This document shows, in pieces, positions 1-11,084 of a DNA stretch of 64,000 bases. Source of the DNA: Limnomonas spitsbergensis (lineage: Eukaryota; Chlorophyta; Chlorophyceae; Chlamydomonadales); contig JAYJMM010000061.1 of the NCBI GenBank assembly GCA_037349105.1, positions 434,001-498,000 of the forward strand, given 5' to 3'. Below the pieces are notes generated by a model. The model was not told where the DNA came from, made no database searches, and saw nothing but the letters and a program-made list of their open reading frames with translations. Position 1 is the first letter of the stretch; every line of letters starts with the position of its first letter. Both the position numbers and the translations under genes were made by a program.

Positions 1-2
1 CG

Positions 3-3000
3 CAGCACTACCTGCCAAAGCCGCACCTCATAAATGGCTTCAAGTACGACATGCGCATATACACACTGGTGAGCCATTGAGCCATACCCGGTGGAGGGTT
101 GCCAGGGAGGAGGGGACTGGAGGGGTGGGGGGAAGGAGGGAAGGGAAGGAGGGGGGGAGGAGGGAAGGGAAGGAGGAGGGGAGGAGGGAAGGGAAGGAGG
201 GGGGAAGGAGGGTAGGGAAGGAGGGGGGGAGGAGGGAAGGGAAGGAGGGGGGGAGGAGGGAAGGGAAGGAGGGGGGGAGGAGGGAAGGGAGGGAGGGGGG
301 GAGGAGGGAAGGGAAGGAGGGGGGGAGGAGGGAAGGGAAGGAGGGGGGGAGGAGGGAAGGGAAGGAGGGGGGGAGGAGGGATGGGAAGGAGGGGGGGAGG
401 AGGGAAGGGAAGGAGGGGGGGAGGAGGGGGGGGAGCCATTGAGCCATACATGGGGGAGGGTTGCCCGGGAGGAGAAGACTGGAGGGGAGGGGGAAGGAGG
501 GAGGGGGAAGGAGGGAGGGGGAAGGAGCGGCTTTCCCGATTGACCCCTCTTTCAGGTCCTCTCTGTGAATGTGGCATTGACAGAAAGCAAAAATTATTTC
601 CCCCTGGAGACATTGCATCTCCCAATCCAGTCTTACTTACAGGGCACCGTGTGCTGACACTGTCCTGATTGGCCCCTCCTTCAGGTCCTCTCTGTGGACC
701 CTCTGAGGGTCTTTGTCTTCAGAGAGGGGCTGGCCCGAATCTGCACTGAGAAGTACGTCACACCCAAGGTGAGAGTGAGAGGCACACAGCCGCACGTGTT
801 TGCGTTGTTTATTTTCATTTACGGAGCTACAATTCAGCTACATCTTAGCACTTATTGTATGTTAGCTACATATCAGCTACAGTTCAGCTTCATCATCTAA
901 GCACTTTTGTATGTTAGTTCTGAGGCTGCAGTTCAGCTACATCACGTCCTCACACAAAAAGTGTCTGCTCCCCGATCTCTTATGCGAGCCCAATAATCTT
1001 GTACCTGAACGGTCTACGCGACCCTCTATATTTGACGTCCCATGATCTGGTCCTCAACTGGTCTGTGCACCCCACTCTGATGTAAGAGCCGCAACATCTT
1101 GTACCTAAACGCTCTAAGCGCCCATCTGTATTTAACTCCCATGATCAGATCTCCCACGAGTCTCTGGACCCCCCCCCCTGATGTTTGAATGCCACGTTGT
1201 CTGATTTAAAGCTGGTCTGTGGTGTCTGCTCACCTCTCCATGTTTGACCCCATGATCAAATCTTTTGGTGGTGTCCCCTTGCAGGCATCGAACCTTGACA
1301 TCCCGTACATGCACACCTTGAGTTTTTTTAAGCCACCAGTTTGGCTGTTATTTTGTTCCCTCACCTCGGGCATGAATCAAACCTTGAAATCTCGTACAGG
1401 CGCCTTAATTTGTATCAGTCATTGGTAACGCTGAACCATACATGTTGTTTTGTTCCCTCTCCCGCAGCAGCCTTGAACCTTGACATCTCTTTTACGGACC
1501 TCACATGTTTTGGCCAAGCCTCGGCTTTGGTAACGTGTGTTCTCTCTATCCTCTGTCACTCGACCCGAAACCCTTAACCCTCAGGCCTCCAACCTCGACA
1601 TCTCCTACATGCACCTGACCAACTACGCTGTCAACAAGCACAACGAGACCTTTGTGGCGAACAATGGCGGCTCTGCTGATGATGCGGAAGAGGCCAGCAA
1701 GCTCGGGCTGCAGCAGCTGGCAGACCACATGACTGGTGAAGGTATGAACGCAATATACACCAGCTTCAAATTACATACAGGCGGCCACCAGCTTCAAATT
1801 ACATACAGGCGGCCACCAGCTTCAAATTACATACAGGCGGCCGGCCTCCCACTTTGCTAAGTCCCAGCAAAAGGGAAAGTTCCCCTCTATTCATACATTC
1901 ACCGGGAGCACAACTTCATCATTGTGATATGATTGATCACCGTAATTGAAGAAAAGGGCGCATCTGCTGTTAACTTGGCGAGCAACGTTGGCCACGCAGT
2001 GCCATGGCTCTTGTGCCGGTATCGAATGATAGAAGCACTGCCGTTTGAGTGGCACCACCTTTTGCAAGGTACTGGGGACCCTCCTGGCTACGGCATTGTA
2101 ATGCTCACGCCTTCGTTCCTTCAGAGTGCTTCAGCTACAGTTCGGCTACATCATGGTCTATGGCAGGATGGGGCTAGTGAAAGAAGCCCTGCCTGCTTTG
2201 GTCCTAAGCTGGGCCTAAGCTGGTGCCCTGCCTAAGCTGGGCCTTAGCTGGGCCTAGGCTGGGGTACCTGCCTGCTTTGGCCCTAAGCTGGGGTTCGTGG
2301 GCACAGTGGTGGCTGCCCAGCAGCTCGCCAAAACAGTGGTCTGGTGCATAGTTCACCGGGCACTGCTGTTAATGTTGCCGCCTGTACCCCCAGGTCACAA
2401 CTGGGAGGAGGTGTGGGAGTCGATCCAGCAGGTCATTGTCAAGTCCCTCATCAGCGTACAGCCCTTGCTCAAGAATAATTATCGGAGGTGAGGGGGATGA
2501 TAGGAGGAACTGTGGGAGGGGTTGCGAACAATGGCTTTGGGTGAGATAAATCACCAGAGGTGAAGATGTTAGGAAGTGGGGACTGCAGGAGGGATGCGAA
2601 GCAATGGCCAGATGTGTGAACCGTTGTCGCCGTGACCTGCTCTGTCTCAAGTGCTCTGTCTGAACTGCTATGTTTGACGTGCTATCTGCATTGATTTGTC
2701 TGGCTTGCTATCTGAATTACTTTGTCTCAATTGCCATCTGTATTGCTTTGCCTGAATTGCTTTATCTCAATCGCTCCCTCTGAATTCCTCCTTCAGCGTG
2801 ATGCCAATCGACAACGATGGGTTCAGCTGCTTTGAGATTCTGGGGTGAGTGGGAGGGCGGGTGAGATGAGGTTGGGTGGAGTGGGTGGCAGCAGTGGGGG
2901 GGAGGGAGGGTGAGTGGAGAGGGGGGAGAATGAAGAGTGAGGGACTGAGGGGATGGTGAAGGGAGGGTGAGTGGAGTGCATGGAGATTGAAGGATGAGAG

Positions 3001-6000
3001 GAGGGTGAAGGGAGGGTGGGTGAATGGTAGGGTGAGTGGAGTGGTGGGGTGAGGGTGTGCAGATATGAGGGTAGGAGAAATGGAGGGCAGGGATGGGGGG
3101 AAGGGAGGGTGCGGGGAGGAGAGGAGAGGGGGTGTAAGGGAAGGGTGCTGGTGTGGGGTGTTCTGTGGAGGGGAGGGTGGAGATGTGAGGGAAGGTGAGT
3201 GGAGTGGTGTTGAGTGGAGGCGAGTTGAAGCTGGACACCTGGCACCCTGACACTGGCTGGGCAGGCGTGCAGACTGATAGGACATTACGTCGATACCACT
3301 CGGCAACCTGCTTTCGCGGGGGCCTCCATTGGGAACGGCTTGAAGGATATTGCACCTGCCAAATTGCACACCGGGGGGTACCCCCCTTGTGCACACCGGG
3401 GGGGGGGAGGGGGCGGTGCAAGCGTGCAATGAGGTTCCTGCACTTGATTTATTTCTTCTCACTGCAAGGCGCTTTCTGGATGTTATGCAGAGTGCAGTCT
3501 CAGGCTGCGCCCTGATACTGCACTCTGACCTGGGTGACGTGCAGGCTTGTACGGCAGCATACAGCTTGCCGCTCAGCAACCTGTTTATGTTGGTATGGTA
3601 ACGTTGCGCACCTAGTCCCTGCACCCTGATTCTACAACCTGAGTGGCATTTAGACTGGTACTACACCATACTGGTACTACACCATACTGGTACTACACCA
3701 TACTGGTATTACACCATACTGGTACTACACCACACTGGTACTACACCATACTGGTACTACACCATACTGGTACTACACCATACTGGTACTACATCATACT
3801 GGTGCTACACCATACTGGTACTACATCATACTGGTACTACACCATACTGGTACTACACCATACTGGTACTACACCACACTGGTGCTACACCATACTGGTA
3901 CTACACCACACTGGTGCTACACCATACTGGTACTACACCATACTGGTACTACACCACACTGGTACTACACCATACTGGTACTACACCATACTGGTACTAC
4001 ACCATACTGGTACTACACCACACTGGTACTACACCACGCTGGTACTACACCATACTGGTACTACACCATACTGGTACTACACCATACTGGTACTACACCA
4101 CACTGGTACTGCACCATACTGGTACTACACCATACTGGTTGCCACTCAGCAGCCTGTTTTTGTTCTCATGTGAACTCTGCAAACTGGCACTACACCGTGC
4201 ACACTGGCACTGGCTAGGTGCGCATGTGTGGACAGGTATGACATTACACAGGCCGCCGGTCAGCACCATTTTTTTGCTCTCATGTCAAAGCTGCACCCAG
4301 ACAGGGCATCCTGACACTGACTTGGTGCGCGTGTGGACAGGTATGACATTATGCTGGATGCCGAGCTGCGGCCATGGCTCCTGGAGGTCAACCACTCGCC
4401 CTCGTTCAACATAGACTCCCCGCTGGATCTGGCTATCAAGGAGGAGCTGATCCAGGTGTGTGGGGATTTGTGTGGGGGGGGCAGGTGTTTTATTCATGTG
4501 GCAGGGGAAGTCCATGCCGGGAGGACCTGGCCATCCAGGTGGAAGGACGTGGGGGGTAGGTGTTTTCTAGTCAGGCAGTAGTACCTGGCCATCCAGGTGG
4601 AAGGAGGGGGAGGTAGGTGTTTTCTAGTCAGGCAGTAGTACCTGGCCATCCAGGTGGAAGGAGGGGGAGGTAGGTGTTTTCTAGTCAGGCAGTAGTACCT
4701 GGCCATCCAGGTGGAAGGAGGGGGAGGTAGGTGTTTTCTAGTCAGGCAGGAGGACCTGGCCATCCAGGTGGAAGGAGGGGGAGGTAGGTGTTTTCTAGTC
4801 AGGCAGGAGGACCTGGCCATCCAGGTGGAAGGAGGGGGAGGTAGGTGTTTTCTAGTCAGGCAGGAGTACCTCGTTATCCAGGAGGAGCTGATTGTACCAA
4901 TGTACCCCATGTGCGGGGGTTAAGGGGCAGGTAGTTTATTGTTTGGTGGGATGATCAGAGGGTTTCAGGTGAAGGGTCGGAGGCTAGGGTTTGATGTCAG
5001 TATTAACTTGTTGTTGTTTGCGACCACCGTCACTGCGTCACATGTATATTCTTGAGGTCTCAAACCAGCAGGTCAGGGCAAGAGGGAGGGGTTCCCACGT
5101 ATTTTGTGCATGTTTATGTGTGTGCAAGTGCAGGATACTATCCAGCTCTCTTGTCCAGCCCTGTCACGACGTATTGTGTGTGTGTTAGTGTGTGTGCAAG
5201 TGCAGGATACTATCCAGCTCTCTTGTCTAGCCCTGCCACAACGTATTTTGTGTGTGTTAGTGTGTGTGTAAGCGCAGGATACCGCCCAGTTCTCTTGTCT
5301 AGCCCTGTCATGACATTCTACGTGTGTCAGGATATTATCCAGCTCTGTTGTTTACCCCTGTCGTGACGTATTGTGTGTGTGTTTGTGTGTGTGCATGCAG
5401 GATACTATCCAGCTCGCTCGCATCGATCCGGCGATCATCCGTAAGATCAAGAAGGCGGAGAAGCGTGCGGCTAATGGGCGGCTCATGGACCCCGTGCTCA
5501 AAAAGAAGAACGAGGAGCAGGACGCGGCGGCAGCAGCAGGGGGTGCGGTGCCGCCCTCAGCGGGTGAGTGGGAGGGTTGAGGGGGGCCTTTTGCGGCAGG
5601 GGAGGCCTGGAGGGCTGATTCTGAGGTGGTGTATCAATAGCTGCATCACCAGCAGGGTGTGTGTGCAGGATTCATGGACGGCTTTCCCTGATGATGATCC
5701 CAAGAGCTAATATGGCGCTTGAGGCTAGAATCAGTGCTGTGCCCTGACTTTGCTTGAAACCAGAAGGGGCTCTAAACCCTAGTGCTGTGCCCTCACCTCT
5801 AGAAGCTCATATAGGAATGATATCCCTCACTCAAGCCGTCGCTCCCGGAATGGACCTTCAACACATGAGTGTAACCTCTCGGCCCCTGAGTGCGGCCTCT
5901 TTCCCCATTAGAGTAACAACTCTCCCCTTCAGTGTTACCTCTCTCCCCTTCAGTGTAACCTCTCTCCCCGTTCGAGTAACCTCTCTCCCGGTAAGGATGA

Positions 6001-9000
6001 CCTATCCACCCATGAGTGTAACCTTTCAACTGTGTAGTGTAACGTCGCATCCCATAAGTGTAACATTTCAATCCGGGAGTGTAATATTGCAAACCATGTG
6101 TGTACCATTTCAACACATTGGTGTCACCTCTCAGCCCATAAGTGTCATGTTTTGACCCGAGAGTGCAAACTTTTAGCCCGGAGGGTGTCCACTCAACATG
6201 TGAACGTGACATTTCAACTCATTTGTGTCACAGTCACCGTTTGACTCGTGGGTGTGACCTCACAACCCATAAGTGTAATAATTCGACCCATTAGTGTTTC
6301 CTCTCCTTCCATGAGTGTAACCTTTTAGCTCATGAAGCACTGTAGCTCCACTCCAGTCATCCTCTGCTGGATATGTCCCGCCCACCTGTCAGCGCTGCTT
6401 CGTTCCCGCAGGTTTGGCTACTGGGCCACAGCCACTGGCCGCCCTAGGCCCGGCCCTTGGAGGCGCCTCGTGGGCCTCCAGTCTGCCTGCCTCCGCTGCA
6501 GCAGCCGGGGCGCCCAAGCAGAGCACCACCCGCATGCTGGAAGATATGGAGGCACACAAGTGAGAACAGATTTTGTGTTTGACTCAGCTACATGTCAGAA
6601 TCACTCCGGCCTCTGGCAGGAGGCCCCATTTGTGGTCAGCCATGCTGCTTTATCCACCAGTTGTAGGCCGATCCAGGTTTGGCCCAGTCGGGCCTTCAAA
6701 GGTGGGCCCGTACCCGGAAAATGAAGCACTGCGTGAGCGCAGCAGGCCAGGGGGGGGGGGTCTGGGGGATCGGACAGAGGGGCCAGGCTGGAGGATGGCC
6801 AGAGCTGCCAGTCCCCTGGTAAAGGAATCTAGTGGGGGATGTCTGAGGGTCCTCGTCATGTTCAGTTGCAGGTTGGCATTGGGCCATTCCCTGGTGCAAT
6901 GCCGCTGGTGTTTCTATCTGGGGTTGGATGGCACTGCACAGATCCGCCAAATGAGTGATTGGATCCAGATAAGAGGCACGGAGCTGCGGGAGTTACAAAA
7001 AACAGGATTTTGTAGTCACTGATGTAGAAAGATAATGTACATAAGGGAGGGAGGGGGGGAGGGAGAAGCTTGGGAGGGGGGAGCATTTGAGCGGGGGTGA
7101 AGGTGTGGAGGCTGAGTGGGGTGGGGACTGTTTGTAAAAATTAGGATGCTTACATATGTCCTTACGTATGGTTTGAGGAAGACACCCATTTTGGCCCAAG
7201 CATGGGACATGGGCTAAACAACATTTAATTCTTATTCGTTTTTAGGGTTATGTACAGAACCTTCAAGGTTCTGGTTAAGAGTGCTGGCTGGAGGTTGAGG
7301 GTCCTGGTTGATATAGCCGCCCACTTGGCCAAAGCATAGGACATGGCTACGATAAGGAATGTTTAATTGCTTGGTATTTTTAGGGTTCAGACCCTTCAGG
7401 GTGCTGGCTGAGGGGTTAAGGGTCTGGGTTGACACAGGATCCCTGTCCTGGCTGGAGGTTGAGGGTCCTGATGGATACAAGATCCCCGCACTGGGTTCAT
7501 GAAATGCAATGCACGTGGGTCACGGGAAGATACAAACAACACGGCTGTCACAGGGAGGCCACACCTGGATTGCAAGGTGCTGTACTGATGTACTGATTTA
7601 TTGCTGTACTGCTGTGCTGAGTACCATGCTTTATCGCTCCCCCGTAACTTGTGCCTGCAGAGCTGAGGTGGTGCGGCAGCGAGAGAGGTATGAGGCAAAA
7701 AACATGGGGGGCTTCACGCGGATCTTCCCATCGGACGATCCGACGCTGCAGGTGTGGAGGGGGAGAGGCGACGGGCAGGGTGCTCTAATCAGTGCTGTGC
7801 TGCTTACGGTGGCTGAGTTACTAGCCGAGTCTCAGTCACTGGAATTTCAAGGAAAATTCAGCTACTTTCACCCGCAAGGGACCGTAATTACTGGCATGAT
7901 TCTGAATTGCGGCGCAATTGCACAGCACTGGCTCTGATGCATGAAGCTGTTTGCTTCGCATTGCTCCATCAAGACCGGCGCTCAGATGCATCAGGCAATC
8001 TGATGACCCGCAACATACGTACCCCCCCCTGTTATCTGTGGCAGGCCCATTACGAGGAGCTGCTGCGCGGATCTGTTGAGATCTATAGCAGTGCCTTTGC
8101 CAGCAAAGCCAAGAAGGCCATTGAGAGCATCAGTGAAGAGCGGCGGAAGAAGGTGAGGCCCTAAACCCTGCTAATTTTAGTGCAACTCAGCTACAACTGC
8201 CGGGTACAATTCAGGTACAACTCAGTGAAGAGCGACAGAATAAGGTGAGGCCCCAATTGAAGTCAGGAATCCTAAATCCTATTTAGTTTAGCACAATTCA
8301 GCTACAACTGTCAGGTACAATCCAGCTGTAACTGCCAGGTACAATCCAGCTGTAACTGCCAGGTACAATTCAGCTACAACTGTCAGGTACAATCCAGCTG
8401 TAAGTGCCAGATACAATCCAGCTGTAACTGCCAGGTACAATCCAGCTGTAAGTGCCAGGTACAATCCAGCTGTAAGTGCCAGGTACAATCCAGCTGTAAG
8501 TGCCAGGTACAATCCAGCTGTAACTGCCAGGTACAATCCAGCTGTAACTGCCAGGTACAATCCAGCTGTAAGTGTCAGGTACAATCCAGCTGTAACTGCC
8601 AGGTACAATCCAGCTGTAACTGCCAGGTACAATCCAGCTGTAACTGCCAGGTAAAATCCAGCTGTAAGTGCCAGATACAATCCAGCTGTAACTGCCAGGT
8701 AAAATCCAGCTGTAACTGCCAGGTACAATCCAGCTGTAACTGCCAGGTACAATCCAGCTGTAACTGCCCGGTACAATCCAGCTGTAACTGCCAGGTACAA
8801 TCCAGCTGTAACTGCCAGGTACAATCCAGCTGTAAGTGCCAGGTAAAATCCAGCTGTAAGTGCCAGGTACAATCCAGCTGTAACTGCCAGGTACAATCCA
8901 GCTGTAACTGCCAGGTACAATCCAGCTGTAACTGCCAGGTAAAATCCAGCTGTAAGTGCCAGGTACAATCCAGCTGTAACTGCCAGGTACAATCCAGCTG

Positions 9001-11084
9001 TAACTGCCAGGTACAATCCAGCTGTAACTGCCAGGTACAATCCAGCTGTAACTGCCAGGTACAATCCAGCTGTAACTGCCAGGTACAATCCAGCTACGAC
9101 TAGGGTACGTCACGGTTTATGGCCGAGGGAGCCTGTTGTTGTTGTTTGGCCCTGTTGCCTATTTGAAGCCGAGTTGAGGAGCTGCTGTATGGACGTCCAT
9201 CTTCATGACTTCATGCCTCCTCTAGTTGATGCATCTGGGAACTTGTGTGTGTGTATGTGTCTGTGTGTTGCACCGGTATATGTGTGTGTGGGGGGGTAGG
9301 TGTGGGTGTGATTTTGCTGCTTGTCCATTGCACACACACACCCTCATTAGGAATGTGCCTCTCGTCATCCTCATGTTGGGCTCTCTGAGCTGCCTAGAGC
9401 TGTAGCCTCCTCCCAAACTGCCAACCACCAACTGCCAACTGCCAACTCTGCATAGGAGGAGTCTGAAACGGAGGCCATCAAGACCGAGCGCGCCAGGTTC
9501 AAGGCAAACCGAGACCGTCTCGCTCTTCTGGCGGCAGAGCGGCGCCGCGTCAAGGTGCTGCTCGGCGACGGGCAACCGACACCGCTGGGTGCATCACAGC
9601 TGCGGTCAGTGCTGCTGAGCGGGGAAAGCGTGGCGTGTCCTGACAGCTCTGCTACCTGCAGCCGCCCCGACTCGGGGAATGCTGCAGGCTTGAACTATCT
9701 GGCGACGCCCTCGCTGGAGTTAGTGGACTGCTATGCCCGGTGCGGCATCCCACAGATGCACAATAGCGCCCGTTCGACGTCGGTGCCCTCCACAGTCCCG
9801 CTGCCGACGCTGAACCTTGGTGCAGGATGCCGCGGCGGCGCAGACAGGCGCGGCGCTGGCGCGGCGCCGCTGGCGCCGGCCCCAGTCTTTGCGTCTGCGC
9901 TGCACGGCGGCAGCAGCAACAGCAGTAGCAGCTGCTCCGCCGTCTCAGGCAACCATTGCAACAACAACATCGACAGCATGGGCCCTTCGGGGCCTGTGCC
10001 CTTTCTTGCCTGCCGGCCACCCTCCACCAACGGCGGCGGCGGTCGCACCGAGGGAACCTTCCCGAGCGCCGCCACCGCCCCGCCTGGTGCCGAGGAGTGG
10101 GGAGCTTCCGGTCCCTACCAGGCGCAACACCTCATGGCTCAGCAACTCCGCATCTTCGGGGTCTGCAACAGCGCCGTCGTCTCCGTCAACCCAGCGGCCG
10201 CGGCGGGCGATTCTCCCCGGGATGGCGCCGGCGGCTGCGGCAGCACCGACCGCGGCAACAATGGGTGCCCAGTCCCCAGCACAGGGGTGGCCGTCGTCGC
10301 CTCTCATTCCGCCTCTGGCCCCGTCCCCGTCCGAAGCGGACCCCTCCCCTCTGTCGCCTCAAGTTCAGCAGCAGCTCCGGCTGCTGGCTTCCTTCACGCA
10401 CCCCTTCCAGACCCTCTCGGAGACACTCACCGCGATGCCCGTAAGGGCGCAGCGGTGCCCTTCGCTCCGGCGGGAGCCGACAGCCGCCCAAACCGCCCGG
10501 AGCAGCAGCAGCACCGCCCGTCGGTTACCGGGAGTGATGCAACGGACGGACACAACAGTCACCTGTCCCGCCCAGGGTGGCGGTGTGGGGGACTTCCAAT
10601 ACTTTCAGTTTGTGCTACCCCCGGTGCAGCTGTCCCGGCGCAATGCCGCGAGGGAGGCACCTGCGGCAGCGATACCGCCGCCGCCGCCGCCGCCGCCACC
10701 GGGCCGCTCGCAGCAGCAACTGCAGGCGCAGCTGCAAGCTCTGGCGCAGCTGCAGCAGGCGCCGTTTCCGAAGTCGAGGTGATGGCGCTGCTGCAGTTGG
10801 GGCTGTTGCAGCAGCAGCAGCAGCCGGGCTCGTTACCTCCGACAACGCCACGACGAGTGAGCCGCGGTGGCATGTCGCCGTCGTCATCGCTGCGTTGCGT
10901 CAGCCGCAGCAGCATGTCGATGTCGTCAACACCGCGCGGCGTCAGCCGGAACGGAATGACACCATCGGTGACACTGTGCGGCGTCGCGGCGTGGTCCCCG
11001 TGGCATGACCCTCGCGCGTCACTGCCGCCCTCGTCCTTCTCCGACCCGCTCCCTAGGGCTCAGCGGGTGGGACATGAATCATGA
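3..11084 (+). CDS. Tubulin polyglutamylase, TTLL6/11-like (5' partial, 11 exons in view)
   Basis: Adds glutamate side chains to tubulin tails, as in cilia and basal bodies. Exons: 3-68, 685-768, 1585-1741, 2394-2487, 2797-2844, 4341-4455, 5401-5563, 6412-6559, 7661-7751, 8045-8152, 9456-11084; all phases join without a stop. Seen: LINGFKYDMRIYTL, then SVDPLRVFVFREGLARICTE, MHLTNYAVNKHN, FEILGYDIMLD and WLLEVNHSPSF, which are the ATP-grasp motifs of TTL enzymes with the metal-binding E and N of LEVN. After the core come a basic stretch (IRKIKKAEKRAANGR), NMGGFTRIFPSDDP and SSAFASKAKKAIESISEERR, the tail of the TTLL4/5/6/7/11/13 glutamylases that holds the microtubule-binding region. The last exon is low-complexity, and only its first ~370 b look securely coding. 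The N-terminus lies left of the window. The exact TTLL subfamily and the C-terminus are uncertain. Confidence 0.9.
120..435. repeat. 24-bp purine-only minisatellite in TTLL intron 1
   Basis: About a dozen copies of a G/A-only 24-bp unit (gaggagggaagggaaggagg plus four G) fill the intron. Almost no pyrimidines occur on the plus strand. The array is bracketed by a direct repeat of the donor-proximal intron sequence (71-121 and 434-485, both starting gagccattgagccata). All frames through it are open and give artefactual proline- or glycine-rich ORFs. Confidence 0.9.
538..714 (+). repeat. Two copies of the TTLL exon 2 acceptor and exon start
   Basis: The real acceptor and exon start (ttcaggtcctctctgtg, AG at 683-684) is matched by an upstream copy with AG at 554-555. 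The flanking intron (gattgacccctctttcag against gattggcccctccttcag) is copied too. The copy departs from the exon after gtg. Confidence 0.8.
1270..1640 (+). repeat. Four diverged copies of the TTLL exon 3 acceptor and exon start
   Basis: The real junction lies at 1584/1585. Upstream copies lie near 1285, 1369 and 1468. The first still has an AG acceptor and reads ASNLDIPYMHTL in frame, against the real ASNLDISYMHLT. The others retain aaccttgaaatctc or aaccttgacatctc. Spacing is about 100 b. Older, weaker relatives may extend upstream to about 970. Confidence 0.75.
1764..1845 (+). repeat. 28-bp tandem repeat, three copies, TTLL intron 3
   Basis: A 28-bp unit beginning cagcttcaaattacataca is repeated three times just inside the donor of exon 3. 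Confidence 0.85.
2860..3210. repeat. G/A-rich degenerate repeat tract in TTLL intron 5
   Basis: A degenerate series of gagggtgagtggagtgg-like words fills the start of the intron after exon 5 (donor at 2845). Many gtgagt words, each a potential 5' splice site, occur here. The ORFs on the minus strand are shadows of this composition. Confidence 0.7.
3650..4140 (+). repeat. 16-bp minisatellite (tactacaccatactgg), about 30 copies
   Basis: Near-perfect 16-bp units with sporadic substitutions (acc to atc, ata to aca, tac to tgc) fill the middle of TTLL intron 5. The repetitive TPYWYYTI ORFs are artefacts. Confidence 0.95.
4190..4350 (+). repeat. Duplicated acceptor and start of TTLL exon 6
   Basis: The real junction is gtgtggacag followed by gtatgacatt at 4340/4341. 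An upstream copy, including the preceding ggtgcgcatgt, has its AG at 4234-4235 and the same exon start gtatgacatta, 105 b away. Weaker relatives occur near 3265 and 3545. Confidence 0.8.
4456..4885 (+). repeat. 57-bp minisatellite next to the TTLL exon 6 donor
   Basis: Five to six 57-bp units carry ctggccatccaggtgg and taggtgttttctagtcaggc. The word atccaggtg in each unit matches the exon 6 end and donor (gatccag, then gtgtgt at 4456). The last unit runs into ccaggaggagctgatt, which resembles the coding ggaggagctgatc. The array therefore looks derived from the exon/donor region. Confidence 0.75.
5095..5425 (+). repeat. Five copies of the TTLL exon 7 acceptor and exon start
   Basis: The real junction (gtgcatgcag, then gatactatccagctcgc, 5400/5401) is preceded by four copies with AG dinucleotides ending at 5133, 5204, 5277 and 5330. 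Three of the four carry gatac(t/c)(a/g)(t/c)ccag in the exon-like part, and all sit about 53-73 b apart. Each has a TG-rich tract and a usable AG. Confidence 0.88.
5860..6335 (+). repeat. Degenerate 15-30 b repeat (gtgtaacctct words) in TTLL intron 7
   Basis: Irregular repeats built on gagtgtaacctctc and variants occupy most of the intron between exons 7 and 8. No coding signal is seen. Confidence 0.7.
6580..6705 (+). mobile_element. SINE-like family 2 copy in TTLL intron 8
   Basis: Starts with the cagctacat word and ends in a box-B-like gatccaggtttggccc segment, with the internal ggtcagccatgctgct block seen in other copies of the family (for example 19130, 27716, 43100, 50385). Diverged. 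Confidence 0.5.
7790..7930. mobile_element. hAT-like MITE, copy 1 (TTLL intron 9)
   Basis: A 141-bp element bounded by the inverted repeat cagtgctgtgc / gcacagcactg. Flanking octamers gctctaat and gctctgat look like an 8-bp target-site duplication with one mismatch. It has no coding capacity. An 8-bp duplication and CAG-starting ends are typical of hAT-derived MITEs. A second copy lies at 58664-58813. Confidence 0.8.
8119..8262 (+). repeat. Duplicated end and donor of TTLL exon 10
   Basis: The real exon end and donor (cagtgaagagcggcggaag, then gtgaggccc at 8153) are repeated 92 b downstream as cagtgaagagcgacagaata with gtgaggcccc at 8245. The copy carries an intact GTGAGG 5' splice site. Confidence 0.88.
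8300..9100 (+). repeat. 24-bp minisatellite, about 33 copies, TTLL intron 10
   Basis: The unit gtacaatccagctgtaactg plus ccag recurs with a limited set of variants (taagtg, aaaatc, agatac). The long minus-strand ORFs in this interval (266 and 247 codons of YLAVTAGL or WIVPGSYS repeats) are artefacts of a unit length divisible by three. Confidence 0.95.

Noticed and set aside
3643..4414. Plus-strand ORFs of TPYWYYTI repeats
   Set aside because: Product of the 16-bp intronic minisatellite; all three frames are open and equivalent.
8288..9113. Long minus-strand ORFs (266 and 247 codons) of YLAVTAGL or WIVPGSYS repeats
   Set aside because: They come from a 24-bp minisatellite whose unit length is divisible by three. 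They lie inside an intron bounded by phase-matched TTLL exons, and there is no start context or non-repeat domain.
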